A stretch of DNA of 64,000 nucleotides from Ectothiorhodospira mobilis (lineage in GTDB: Bacteria; Pseudomonadota; Gammaproteobacteria; Ectothiorhodospirales; Ectothiorhodospiraceae): the NCBI RefSeq assembly GCF_900114895.1, contig NZ_FOUO01000004.1:62001-126000 (forward strand). Direction: 5' to 3'. Positions 44,428-53,139 of this stretch are shown here, piece by piece. A model generated the notes under the pieces. It had not been told where the DNA came from and searched no databases. It saw only the letters and a program-made list of their open reading frames with translations. Numbering within the stretch: the first letter of the stretch is position 1; each line of letters opens with the position of its first letter. Position numbers and translations under genes: made by a program.

Positions 44428-45174
44428 TCAGGTGCGCTGGATGTTCTCGCCGGTGGTGCCCCGGGATTCCGGCCCCAACAGGTAGAGGTAGGGGGCGATC
44501 ACCTCCTCGGGCGGGGGGTTCTTTTCCGGCGCCTCGCCGGGGTAGTGGTCGATGCGCATGTGGGTGCGCACCGGGCCGGTGTCCACCCCGTTGACCCGCA
44601 TGCGTTCGCTGCCCTGGTATTCCGCCGCCAGGATGCGCATCAGCCCCAGTTGCCCCGCCTTGGCCACGCCGAAGGCGCCCCAGAAGGCCTTCTGGCACTC
44701 GTGGGTGGAGAACACGATGCTGGGATCCGGGGCCTTCTCCAGCACCGGCAGGAGGGCGTGGGTGAGGAGGAAGGGGGCGTTCAGGTTGGTGGCCATGACC
44801 CGAGCCCAGAGCTCCAGCGGATAGTGGCGCATGGGGGTGAGGCTGCCGATCCAGCCGGCGTTGTTCACCAGCCCGTCCAGGCGGCCGAATTCGCCGTCCA
44901 GGTTGTCCGCCAGGTCCTGGTGGTCCTTGGCGGTGGCCCCCTCCAGGTTCATGGGGTAGATGGCCGGTTGGGGACCGCCGGCGGCCTCGATCTCGTCGTA
45001 GACCTTTTCCAGGCGCTTGATGACCTTGTCCAGCAGCACCACCGTGGCCCCGTGCCGGGCAGTGGCCAGGGCCAGGGCGCGGCCGATGCCGTCGGCGGCA
45101 CCGGTGATGAGGATCACCCGGTCCTTGAGCAGGTCCGGGGCCGGCTGGTAGTCGAACAGGGGATGTGCGGTCAT
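44428..45174 (-). CDS. Short-chain dehydrogenase, YciK-like, with the catalytic tyrosine replaced
   Basis: This 248-residue SDR has the cofactor motif TGAADGIG (residues 24-31) and NNAGWIG, and aligns by eye with YciK from E. coli along its length. The YxxxK catalytic pair reads FGVAK: tyrosine is replaced by phenylalanine (codon TTC at about 44668-44676 on the minus strand), and the preceding catalytic Ser region (VFSTHECQ) is also altered. It may therefore lack normal SDR chemistry or act as a binding protein. Its start overlaps the hpnE stop in an ATGA arrangement, making it the fourth gene of the hpnCDE operon. Confidence 0.85.
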   Translation of the reverse strand: MTAHPLFDYQPAPDLLKDRVILITGAADGIGRALALATARHGATVVLLDKVIKRLEKVYDEIEAAGGPQPAIYPMNLEGATAKDHQDLADNLDGEFGRLDGLVNNAGWIGSLTPMRHYPLELWARVMATNLNAPFLLTHALLPVLEKAPDPSIVFSTHECQKAFWGAFGVAKAGQLGLMRILAAEYQGSERMRVNGVDTGPVRTHMRIDHYPGEAPEKNPPPEEVIAPYLYLLGPESRGTTGENIQRT

Positions 45175-46502
45175 GGGGTGGGGTTCGTTCCTCGGGTCGG
45201 TTGGGTCATGGCTCGGGCGCATTGTACCCCACTGATCACCGCACCCTCGAGTGTCCCGGGCAGGCCCGTGGCGGTGTAATCCCCCGCCAGCCAGAGCCCG
45301 GGCAGGGGGGTGGCGTTTTCCGGGCGCAGGGCGTCACAGCCCACGCCGGCGCGGAAGGTGGCCTGCCGTTCCCGGATCACCCAGCTTGCCCGTGGCCGCC
45401 CCCATTCGGGGAAGAAGGCCGCCAGCTCCTCCTGGATGCGCCCTGCCAGGGCGGCGCGGTCCAGGGCCATGTGGGACCCGGAGGCGGAGATCACCACGGC
45501 CATGCGCCCGGGCTCCCCGGCGAAGCGGCGGTCGAAGACCCACTGGCCGGTGGTGCCCAGCAGGCCCAGCAGGGGGGTGGGCAGCCGGGCCGACTCGGCA
45601 TATTGCAGATAGACCGTGCAGATGGGCTCGGTCTGCAGGCGGCGCAGTCGCGCCGCCGTTTCGCAAAGCCCCGGCAGGGGGGCCAGCAGTCGCGCCGCCT
45701 CGGGGTGGGCGGTGGCCAGCACCACCTGCCTGGCCGCCAGGGTGTCCCCGCCGCGCAGGGCCAGATGGAAGCCGCCACCGGGCTGTGGCCGCAGGGCCTG
45801 CACGCGGCAGCCCAGGTGCACGCGGGCGCCGCGGGCCTGCAGCCAGCCCATGGCCGGGTCCGGCAGGGCGGCGCTCAAGGACCCCCGGGGCATGAGCAGG
45901 TCGGAGTGGCTGCGATGCCCGCTGAAGGCCCCGCGCAGCACCGCCGTGAACAGCCGTGCCGAGGCCCGCTCCGGCGCGGTGTTGAGGGTGGCCACGCACA
46001 GGGGGGCCCAGAGGCCGTCGATGAGACAGCCGGGCTGGCGGTACCGGTGCAGGAGGGCGAGCACGGAACAGTCCTCCTGCCCCTGCCAGCGCATGAGGCG
46101 GGCCAGGCCGGGCAGGGCCCGCAGGCGCGCCAGGGCGGGCAGTCCCCGGGCCGTGAGCAATCCCCCCAGCAGGTGCAGCGGGGTGGGCAGGTAGAGGCTG
46201 GAGAAGCCGATGTCCGGCGCCCCGGCGCGGCGGATGCCCAGGTCCATGGGCAGGCGCAGGAAGGCCGCCGATTCCTGTACCCCCAGTGCACGCACCAGGT
46301 CCAGGGTCTGGCCGTAGGCCCCGAGCAGCAGGTGCTGGCCGTTGTCCAGCCGGGTCCCGTCCAGGTCCACGCCGCGGGCGCGCCCCCCGGGGTGCGGCGC
46401 CGCCTCCAGCAGGGTCACCGCCTCGCCGGCCTGGGTCAGGCGCACGGCGGCCGCCAGTCCCGCCCAGCCGGCGCCGATGACGCAGACCCCTGCGGGTTTC
46501 AT
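45171..46502 (-). CDS. hpnE: Hydroxysqualene dehydroxylase HpnE (FAD amine-oxidase family)
   Basis: HpnE reduces hydroxysqualene to squalene, the last step of the HpnCDE route. The FAD motif VCVIGAGWAGLAAAVRL is at residues 6-22, followed by EAAPHPGGRARG; the C-terminal FAD contact is LWLAGDYTATGLPGTLEGAV. It has 443 residues. It overlaps hpnD by 4 bp and the SDR by 4 bp. The family is close to carotenoid desaturases but the context fixes the assignment. Confidence 0.93.
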   Translation of the reverse strand: MKPAGVCVIGAGWAGLAAAVRLTQAGEAVTLLEAAPHPGGRARGVDLDGTRLDNGQHLLLGAYGQTLDLVRALGVQESAAFLRLPMDLGIRRAGAPDIGFSSLYLPTPLHLLGGLLTARGLPALARLRALPGLARLMRWQGQEDCSVLALLHRYRQPGCLIDGLWAPLCVATLNTAPERASARLFTAVLRGAFSGHRSHSDLLMPRGSLSAALPDPAMGWLQARGARVHLGCRVQALRPQPGGGFHLALRGGDTLAARQVVLATAHPEAARLLAPLPGLCETAARLRRLQTEPICTVYLQYAESARLPTPLLGLLGTTGQWVFDRRFAGEPGRMAVVISASGSHMALDRAALAGRIQEELAAFFPEWGRPRASWVIRERQATFRAGVGCDALRPENATPLPGLWLAGDYTATGLPGTLEGAVISGVQCARAMTQPTRGTNPTP

Positions 46503-47362
46503 GGGTGATCGCCGCGGCGGTGGTATCGCCGTTCCCGGCGGGCGGTGCGCCAGGCGATCCACAGCTTGCGCAGGGGGGTGAGGTGGATGCGGTGCTCCAG
46601 CACGCGATAGCCGTCCTCGGCGATCTCGTCCAGCAGGGTGCGGTAGATGGCGGCCATGATGATGCCGCTGCGCTGGGCATAGCGGTCCGTATCGGGCAGA
46701 TGGGCGAAGGCGCGGCGGTAGTACTCCCGCGCCCGGTCCGCCTGAAAGGCGAACAGGGCCTGCAGCCGTTCGGAGGTCTGCGGCCGTTGCAGGTCCCGCG
46801 GGTCCACGCCGAATTTCTCCAGTTCGTCCAGGGGGATGTAGATGCGTCCCCGGCGGGCATCCTCGAGTACGTCCCGCAGAATATTGGTGAGCTGGAAGGC
46901 CATGCCCAGGTCGTGGGCGTAACGGGTGGTTTCCCGTTCTTGGTAGCCGAAGATCTCCGCCGACATCAGCCCCACCACGCTGGCCACGCGGTAGCAGTAC
47001 AGGGAGAGTTCGGTGAAGGTGGGATAGGCGTCGAAGTCCAGGTCCATCTGCATGCCGTCGATCACCTCCTGGAAATGCTCCTGGGGGAGGTTGAAGCGTT
47101 CCAGAGAGGGCTGCAGGGCCTGGCCCACCGGGTGGCTGGGGTGTCCCGTGAAGGTCTCCCGCACCTGCTCGCGCCACCAGTCCAGCTTCCTGCGGGCCAC
47201 GTCCGGGTCCCGGCATTCATCCACCACGTCGTCCACCTCCCGGCAGAAGGCGTAGAGGGCGGTGATGGCCCGGCGCCGCTCCGGGGGCAGGAACAGGAAG
47301 CTGTAGTAGAAGCTGGAGCCGCTGGCGGCGGCCTTTTTCTGGCAGTACTGGTCGGGGGTCAT
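46499..47362 (-). CDS. hpnD: Presqualene diphosphate synthase HpnD
   Basis: HpnD joins two farnesyl diphosphates to presqualene diphosphate. The 287-residue product has the Asp-rich motifs FCREVDDVVDE (first) and LRDVLEDARRGRIYIP (second) and the start SGSSFYYSFLFLPPERR. The MTPDQYCQKKAAASG start at 47362 gives the usual length. It lies 76 bp after hpnC and is translationally coupled to hpnE. Confidence 0.93.
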   Translation of the reverse strand: MTPDQYCQKKAAASGSSFYYSFLFLPPERRRAITALYAFCREVDDVVDECRDPDVARRKLDWWREQVRETFTGHPSHPVGQALQPSLERFNLPQEHFQEVIDGMQMDLDFDAYPTFTELSLYCYRVASVVGLMSAEIFGYQERETTRYAHDLGMAFQLTNILRDVLEDARRGRIYIPLDELEKFGVDPRDLQRPQTSERLQALFAFQADRAREYYRRAFAHLPDTDRYAQRSGIIMAAIYRTLLDEIAEDGYRVLEHRIHLTPLRKLWIAWRTARRERRYHRRGDHP

Positions 47363-47438
47363 GGATCCGGATGCAGGTTGCCGTTGAGGGGATAAATTAC
47401 CACAGGGCCATGGGGGTAATGGGGGCGCTGCGGGACGT

Positions 47439-48305
47439 TTACGCCCGGCCGGCCAGGGCATGCAGGAGGATGACGCCGTAGTCGGCCCCCCGCAGGCGGG
47501 GGCGCGAGAACAGGTCCGTCTCCTGGCGGCGCAGCCGCGTCAGCACCCGCCCGCCGGCGGCGATGATCAGGCGGATCTCCAGGCCGATGCGTCCCGGCAG
47601 CATGCCGCCGAGGGGCGCGCCCTGGTGCAGCCGCTCCCCGGCGCGCTGGAACTGGTGATGCATCAGGGCGCGGAAGGCGTCGTCGGTGATGCGGTGGCGG
47701 AAATGGTCCTCATCCACGCCAAAGGCCCGCATCTCCTCCCGGGGGATGTAGATGCGCCCCAGCTCGTGGAAGTCCTGGGCCAGATCCTGGTAGAAATTGA
47801 TCAGCTGCAGGGCGGTGCAGACGGCGTCCGAGCGGGCGATGCGCTCCGGATCGGCCCGGTCGCACAGGTGCAGCAGCAGCCGGCCCACGGGGTTGGCGGA
47901 GCAGCGGCAGTAGGATTCCAGGTCGGCGAAATCCTCATAGCGTTTCTGGGTGATGTCCCGGCGGAAGGCCTGCAACAGGTCATGGAAGGGTTGTGCGGGC
48001 AGGTGATGCACCGCCATGGCATGGGCCAGGGCGATGAAGGTGGCATCCTCGTTAGGGTCGCCAGCGGCGGCCGCGTCCAGTTTGCGGCCCAGATCATCCA
48101 GGGCCCGCAGCCGGTCCTCGGCCGGTGCCCCCCCCTCATCGGCCAGGTCGTCGCCGCGGCGGGCGAAGCTGTAGATGGCCGCCACCGGACGCCGCAGCCG
48201 GGGGGGCAGCAGGCGCGAGGCCACCGGGAAGTTCTCGTAATGGCTGCGGGCCTGCCGCAGGCACTGGCCGTAGGCCCGTTCGACGGCTTCGGGGAGCGGG
48301 TGCAT
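47439..48305 (-). CDS. hpnC: Hydroxysqualene synthase HpnC
   Basis: HpnC converts presqualene diphosphate to hydroxysqualene. The 288-residue protein has HYENFPVASRLLPPRLRRPV, the first motif ARRGDDLADE and the second motif YQDLAQDFHELGRIYIP, and the C-terminal HpnC segment. It starts the hpnCDE operon with ATG 48305 and is divergent from the GNAT gene. Squalene made here would feed hopanoid synthesis; squalene-hopene cyclase is not in this window. Confidence 0.93.
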   Translation of the reverse strand: MHPLPEAVERAYGQCLRQARSHYENFPVASRLLPPRLRRPVAAIYSFARRGDDLADEGGAPAEDRLRALDDLGRKLDAAAAGDPNEDATFIALAHAMAVHHLPAQPFHDLLQAFRRDITQKRYEDFADLESYCRCSANPVGRLLLHLCDRADPERIARSDAVCTALQLINFYQDLAQDFHELGRIYIPREEMRAFGVDEDHFRHRITDDAFRALMHHQFQRAGERLHQGAPLGGMLPGRIGLEIRLIIAAGGRVLTRLRRQETDLFSRPRLRGADYGVILLHALAGRA

Positions 48306-48452
48306 GGCGCCGGGGGGTTGGGATGCGGGATCAGTGTACCCGCGGCGGCGGGTGCGGGCCATGGCCTTGCGCTGCCCCGCTATCCAAGGGGGGCGCTGCG
48401 GCGTAGGATGAGGCCACCCGATATCACCCGTGCAGCCGCGCAGGGGGAGGAG

Positions 48453-49046
48453 ATGAGCCTGATACGTCAGCGTCACCGGCAGGATCCCCATGCCACACCC
48501 CGGGGCGGGGCCGCGGCACGTTCCGCGCCTCCCGCCCGGCACCGATTCCCCGACCCGTGGGGGCGGGGAAGCCAGATCCGCCCCCTGCGCGAGGGGGACA
48601 GCCGGGAGATTCCCGGCCTGCTGGCCCATTCCAGGGAACTGGACTGGGCCTTTCCGGGAGCCCCCTATCCCCCGGATCCCCACTGGCTGGAGGCGGCCCT
48701 GGCCGGGTGCCGGGAGGTGGCCGTCTGTGCCGAGCGGGGGCGCATGGTGGCCCTGGCGGCGCTGCGGGACCCGCAGCCCGGAGGGGCCGCGTTCATCGAG
48801 CACCTGGTGGTGCATCCGCAGCGCCGTTGCCGGGGCATCGGCAGCCTTCTGCTCAGGCATCTCCTGCAACAGGCCTTCCATCAGGACCGCTGCCGTGAGG
48901 CCCATGCCCGGGTCTGCAGCGATAACCTGCCCGCCACGCTGTTCTTCTATGAGGCCGGTTTCCTGCCCTATGGCATCGATGCGGGGGGCGATGGCGGGGC
49001 CGTCCTGCGGCTGCGCCTGGGCCGGCGGGACTTTGAGGAGGGGTGA
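48453..49046 (+). CDS. GNAT-family N-acetyltransferase
   Basis: This 197-residue protein has a GNAT core from about residue 45 (IRPLREGDSREIPGLL), the acetyl-CoA loop VVHPQRRCRGIGSLLLRHLL and the late DNLPATLFFYEAGFLP. The first 40 residues are Arg/Pro-rich and unconserved. A GGGGGAGG ribosome site precedes ATG 48453. The substrate is unknown. It is divergent from hpnC and is followed by a terminator before bchI. Confidence 0.85.
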   Translation: MSLIRQRHRQDPHATPRGGAAARSAPPARHRFPDPWGRGSQIRPLREGDSREIPGLLAHSRELDWAFPGAPYPPDPHWLEAALAGCREVAVCAERGRMVALAALRDPQPGGAAFIEHLVVHPQRRCRGIGSLLLRHLLQQAFHQDRCREAHARVCSDNLPATLFFYEAGFLPYGIDAGGDGGAVLRLRLGRRDFEEG

Positions 49047-49077
49047 CGGGGCGACGCTGACCACGGTCAATTGCGCT

Positions 49078-49102
49078 GCCCGGCCGGGCTTTGTTTTTTG
49101 TC
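49078..49102 (+). terminator. Intrinsic-type terminator after the GNAT gene
   Basis: GCCC-GGCC-GGGC (49078-49089) is followed immediately by TTTGTTTTTTGTC. The stem is only 4 bp, but the T-rich tract is the clearest in the window. It would insulate bchI from upstream transcription. Confidence 0.5.
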
Positions 49103-49320
49103 TCGATTCATGGATCATTACGCGCTTTATGCGGCGGTCCCAAGTACCTTGCGGCCTGCTTCCCCGCCGGTGCGGCGTGCACCATGGGCCGTTGAGGACC
49201 CGGCCGCTGCGGGATGGCGCACATGCCCGGGGCAGGGCGCTCCGGGGCCGAATTCAAACCACGGCAGGGGCACGGCGTCCTACGCGTGTCCGTCCGCGAT
49301 TTAAGGCAGACAAGAACGAC
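49103..49320. other. Leader region upstream of bchI
   Basis: This stretch should hold the promoter of bchIDO. I see no TGT-N12-ACA PpsR-type site here and no clear -35/-10 pair. The weak ribosome site AAGG lies about 17 bp before the bchI ATG. No gene is visible. Confidence 0.4.
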
Positions 49321-50346
49321 ATGGCTTTTACCTTTCCGTTTTCCGCAATAGTGGCGCAGGACGAGATGAAGCTCGCCCTGTTGATCTCCGCCATCGATCA
49401 GAGCATCGGTGGGGTGCTGGTCTTCGGTGACCGGGGCACGGGCAAGTCCACCACGGTGCGTGCCCTGGCGGCCCTGCTGCCGCCCATGGAGGCCGTGGAG
49501 AAGTGCCCCTACGGCTGCGCCCCCGATCAGCCCGCCGGCCTGTGCCCGTCCTGCCAGCATCTGGGGGAGGGGGAGACCCCCAAGAGCCACAAGGTGCCGG
49601 TGCCGGTGGTGGACATGCCCCTGGGGGTGACGGAGGACCGGGTCGTGGGCGCCCTGGACCTGGAACGGGCCCTGACCCAGGGGGAAAAGGCCTTCGAGCC
49701 GGGGCTGCTGGCCCGGGCCCACCGGGGTTTCCTTTATATCGACGAGGTGAACCTGCTGGAGGACCACCTGGTGGACCTGCTGCTGGACGTGGCCGCCTCC
49801 GGCGAGAACGTGGTGGAGCGTGAGGGACTGAGCGTGCGTCATCCCGCCAAGTTCGTCCTCATCGGCTCCGGCAACCCGGAAGAGGGGGAGTTGCGGCCGC
49901 AGCTGCTGGACCGCTTCGGCCTTTCGGTGGAGATCAGCACCCCGGAGGATCTGAAGACGCGGGTGGAGGTGGTACGCCGCCGGGACGAATTCGAGAAGGA
50001 TCCGGAGGCCTTCATCGCCCGCTGGCAGGAGCATGATGCGGCGCTGCGGGACAAGATCCTGGCGGGCCGCGACCTGCTGCCGGACGTGGTGGTGCCTGAC
50101 GCCGCCCTGGAGCGGGCCGCTCAGCTCTGCCTGAGCCTGGGCACCGACGGCCTGCGCGGGGAGCTGACCCTGATCCGTGCCGCCCGCGCCCTGGCCGCCT
50201 TTGACGGCGACCGGGAGGTGAGCGACGCCCATCTCAAGCGCGTGGCCCCGCCGGCCCTGCGCCACCGCCTGCGGCGCAATCCCCTGGACGATGCCGGCTC
50301 CAATGTCCGCGTGGGCCGTGCCATCGAGGAGCTGTTCGGCGCATGA
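49321..50346 (+). CDS. bchI: Magnesium chelatase subunit I (AAA+ ATPase)
   Basis: BchI is the ATPase ring that, with BchD and BchH, inserts Mg2+ into protoporphyrin IX. The 341-residue protein has Walker A GDRGTGKST (residues 36-44), Walker B GFLYIDEVNLLEDH near residue 137, and the family segment VIGSGNPEEGELRPQLLDRFGL split around the sensor. The start MAFTFPFSAIVAQDEMK is at 49321; the longer open frame back to 48490 is not coding. It overlaps bchD by 4 bp. Confidence 0.97.
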   Translation: MAFTFPFSAIVAQDEMKLALLISAIDQSIGGVLVFGDRGTGKSTTVRALAALLPPMEAVEKCPYGCAPDQPAGLCPSCQHLGEGETPKSHKVPVPVVDMPLGVTEDRVVGALDLERALTQGEKAFEPGLLARAHRGFLYIDEVNLLEDHLVDLLLDVAASGENVVEREGLSVRHPAKFVLIGSGNPEEGELRPQLLDRFGLSVEISTPEDLKTRVEVVRRRDEFEKDPEAFIARWQEHDAALRDKILAGRDLLPDVVVPDAALERAAQLCLSLGTDGLRGELTLIRAARALAAFDGDREVSDAHLKRVAPPALRHRLRRNPLDDAGSNVRVGRAIEELFGA

Positions 50347-52142
50347 CCGAATCCGCGGCACTGGAACTGACCCCCTGGGAGCTGGCCAGCATCGCCGCCG
50401 GTCTGTTCGCCGTGGACCCCGCCGGTTGCGGCGGGGTGGCGTTGAAGGCCCACGCGGGTCCGGTGCGGGACCGTTGGCTGGAACTGTTGCGGGGGCTGCT
50501 GCCCGCATCCGCCCCCCTGCGCCGCCTGCCGCTGCACATCGCCGACGGCCGCCTGCTGGGGGGGCTGGACCTGGCCGCCACCCTCAAGGCCGGCCGTCCC
50601 ATCGCCGAGCGCGGCCTGCTGGCGGAATCGGACGGCGGCGTCGTGGTGGCGGCCATGGCCGAGCGCCTGACGCCGGCCACCGCCGGCCGCATGGCGGCGG
50701 TGATGGACACCCACGAGGTGCGCCTGGAGCGGGACGGTCTGGGCATGCGCCTGCCCACCCGCTTCGGTGTGGTGGCCCTGGACGAAGGGGTGGCCGAGGA
50801 GGAGCAGGTGCCCCATGTCCTCTCCGACCGCCTGGCCTTTCACCTGGATCTGATCCCCGTGTCCACACGGGAGGTGGCCCCACCCCTGTGGACGGCGGAG
50901 GAGGTGTCCGCTGCGCGCCAGCGGCTCGCCGCGGTGGAGACCGGGGACGAGATCCTGGAGGCCCTGTGCGGTGCCGCCGTGTCCCTGGGGATCGCCTCGC
51001 TGCGCGTCCCCTTCCTGGCCCTGCGGGTGGCTCGCGCCGCAGCGGCCCTGGATGGCCGCGACACCGTCTCCCAGGAGGATGCCGCCCTGGCCGGCCGGCT
51101 GGTGCTGGCCCCCCGGGCCACGATGCTGCCCGCCGCGGAAGAGGACAACGAGGAGCCCCAGGAGCAGGAGCCCCCGCCGCCAGAAGACACCCCGCAGGAG
51201 GAACAGCCCGAGCAGGAGGATCAGGACCCCGCCGACATGGACAAACCCCTGGAGGACCGGGTGCTGGAGGCGGCCAAGGCGTCCCTGCCGGCGGGCCTGC
51301 TGGCCCAGTTGAAGATGGGAGCGGGGAGCCGTTCCCGTTCCTCCACCCCGGGCAAGGCCGGCGCCCTGCAGCAGGGCAATCGCCGCGGCCGCCCGGTGGG
51401 CACCCGCCGCGGCGAACTGCGCGCCGGTGCCCGGCTCAACGTCATCGAGACCCTGCGGGCCGCCGCCCCGTGGCAGCCCCTGCGCCGTGCCCATGCCCTG
51501 GCGGAGGATCCCGAGGGCAGCCGTCGCGGACCCCGGGTGCACGTGCGCCGGGATGATTTTCGCATCACCCGTTTCAAGCAGCGTACCGAGACCACCACCA
51601 TCTTCGCCGTGGACGCCTCCGGCTCCGCCGCCCTGCACCGCCTGGCGGAGGCCAAGGGGGCGGTGGAACTGCTGCTGGCGGATTGCTATGTGCGCCGCGA
51701 TAGCGTCGGCATGATCGCCTTCCGCGGGCAGGGGGCCGAACTGCTGCTGCCCCCCACCCGCTCCCTGGTGCGGGCCAAGCGCAGCCTGGCGGCATTGCCG
51801 GGGGGCGGGGGCACGCCCCTGGCGGCCGCCATCGACGCGGTGCGGGAGCTGGCCGAGTCGGTGCAACGTCGGGGGGATTCCCCGGTGGCGGTGTTCCTCA
51901 CCGACGGCCGTGCCAACATCGCCCGGGACGGCGCCACCGGCCGCGCCAAGGCCACCGAGGACGCCCTGGCCGCGGCCCGGGAGCTGGCGGGCCGGGGGGT
52001 GAAGACCATCCTGGTGGATACCTCCCCCCGTCCCCAGCGCAGCGCCCAGGAACTGGCCCGGGCCCTGGAGGCCCAGTACCTCCCCTTGCCCCACGCCGAC
52101 GCCGCCAGCCTCTCCAGCGCGGTGCAGACGGCCACCGGCTGA
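50343..52142 (+). CDS. bchD: Magnesium chelatase subunit D
   Basis: BchD is the platform subunit of Mg-chelatase. Its N-terminal half is a degenerate AAA+ domain without a true Walker A, followed by an acidic proline/glutamine-rich linker (about residues 265-305) and a C-terminal integrin I/VWA domain. The MIDAS motif is DASGS at residues 424-428. Length is 599 residues, as in other purple bacteria. ATGA overlap with bchI indicates coupled translation, followed after 8 bp by bchO. Confidence 0.96.
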   Translation: MTESAALELTPWELASIAAGLFAVDPAGCGGVALKAHAGPVRDRWLELLRGLLPASAPLRRLPLHIADGRLLGGLDLAATLKAGRPIAERGLLAESDGGVVVAAMAERLTPATAGRMAAVMDTHEVRLERDGLGMRLPTRFGVVALDEGVAEEEQVPHVLSDRLAFHLDLIPVSTREVAPPLWTAEEVSAARQRLAAVETGDEILEALCGAAVSLGIASLRVPFLALRVARAAAALDGRDTVSQEDAALAGRLVLAPRATMLPAAEEDNEEPQEQEPPPPEDTPQEEQPEQEDQDPADMDKPLEDRVLEAAKASLPAGLLAQLKMGAGSRSRSSTPGKAGALQQGNRRGRPVGTRRGELRAGARLNVIETLRAAAPWQPLRRAHALAEDPEGSRRGPRVHVRRDDFRITRFKQRTETTTIFAVDASGSAALHRLAEAKGAVELLLADCYVRRDSVGMIAFRGQGAELLLPPTRSLVRAKRSLAALPGGGGTPLAAAIDAVRELAESVQRRGDSPVAVFLTDGRANIARDGATGRAKATEDALAAARELAGRGVKTILVDTSPRPQRSAQELARALEAQYLPLPHADAASLSSAVQTATG

Positions 52143-52150
52143 CCCGGGCC

Positions 52151-53080
52151 ATGGGCGGCGGCGGGCCGGACTGGGCGCGGGACGGGGCCGACTGGCCCCA
52201 TCGCCGCTCCAGCCGTTTCGTCCGCGCCGGGGGCGTGTCCTGGCATGTGCAGTGTATGGGCAGTGGCCCGGTGGTGCTGCTCCTCCACGGCACCGGTGCC
52301 GCCACCCACAGCTGGCGGGACGTGGCCCCCGCCCTGGCACGGCGTTTTCGCGTCATCGTCCCGGACCTGCCGGGGCACGGATTCTCCCGCCCCCTGGGGC
52401 CGGGATCGCGGGTCTTCACCCTGCCGGGCATGGCCGCCGCCCTGAGCGCCCTTCTGCAACGAGTGGATGTCCAACCTTCTTTCGTGGTGGCCCATTCCGC
52501 CGGCGCCGCGGTGGCGGCGCGCATGTGTCTGGACGGGGGCATGCGCCCGCAGGCGCTGTATGCCGTCAACGGCGTCCTCATGCCCTTTCCCGGGGCCGTG
52601 AACCTGCTTTTCTCCACCACCGCCCGCATGCTCTCCTTCCTGCCCGGGGTGGCCCATATGGTGGCCTGGCGAGCGGCGCAGCCCGGGTTTGTGGAGCACC
52701 TGCTGCGGGGCACGGGATCGGTGCCCGATGCCCGCGGCGTGGAGCTCTACGGGCGCCTGGTGCGCAGCCCCGGCCACGTGGCCGGGGCCCTGCGCATGAT
52801 GTTGAACTGGGATCTGGAGCCCCTGGCCCGGGATCTGCCGCGGCTGCCCACCGAACTGGTGCTGTTGGTGGGGGAGAATGACCGCACGGTGCCGCCCGCG
52901 GAGGCGGCGCGGGTGCAGGCACGGCTCCCCGCGGTGCGCATCCTGCGTCTGCCGGGTCTGGGGCATCTGGCCCATGAGGAGCGGCCCGAGACGGTGGTCT
53001 CCCTGCTGCAGCGCCGCGTTTCCCATGGCCCGGATGCGGAGCCGGGGCAGGGGGATGACCGGGATCAGGTTTCCTGCTAG
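52151..53080 (+). CDS. bchO: Alpha/beta-hydrolase BchO, Mg-chelatase-associated
   Basis: BchO is an alpha/beta hydrolase of unknown reaction found with bchID. The 309-residue product has the oxyanion segment LLLHGTGAATHSW, the nucleophile elbow AHSAG with Ser116, and a late catalytic His in GLGHLAHEERPE. The N-terminal WARDGADWPHRRSSRFV is characteristic of BchO. It is third in bchIDO, 8 bp after bchD. Confidence 0.95.
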   Translation: MGGGGPDWARDGADWPHRRSSRFVRAGGVSWHVQCMGSGPVVLLLHGTGAATHSWRDVAPALARRFRVIVPDLPGHGFSRPLGPGSRVFTLPGMAAALSALLQRVDVQPSFVVAHSAGAAVAARMCLDGGMRPQALYAVNGVLMPFPGAVNLLFSTTARMLSFLPGVAHMVAWRAAQPGFVEHLLRGTGSVPDARGVELYGRLVRSPGHVAGALRMMLNWDLEPLARDLPRLPTELVLLVGENDRTVPPAEAARVQARLPAVRILRLPGLGHLAHEERPETVVSLLQRRVSHGPDAEPGQGDDRDQVSC

Positions 53081-53105
53081 CACGGGTATGCCCCCCCTGC
53101 TAGAC

Positions 53106-53123
53106 TGTCGCGCAAGTCCGACA
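53106..53123 (+). promoter_or_regulatory. PpsR/CrtJ-type site before crtI
   Basis: TGT-N12-ACA occurs exactly at 53106-53123 in the 59-bp gap between bchO and crtI. A TAGACT hexamer (53101-53106) abuts it and matches the -10 hexamer before bchC, though no good -35 is present. PpsR/CrtJ represses pigment genes under oxygen via this motif in other purple bacteria. The regulator gene is not in the window. Confidence 0.65.
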
Positions 53124-53139
53124 ATCGACAGGGTTAAAC

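Noticed and set aside
49047-49320. PpsR/CrtJ site before bchI
   Set aside because: All TGT triplets in the gap were checked; none has ACA twelve bases further on.
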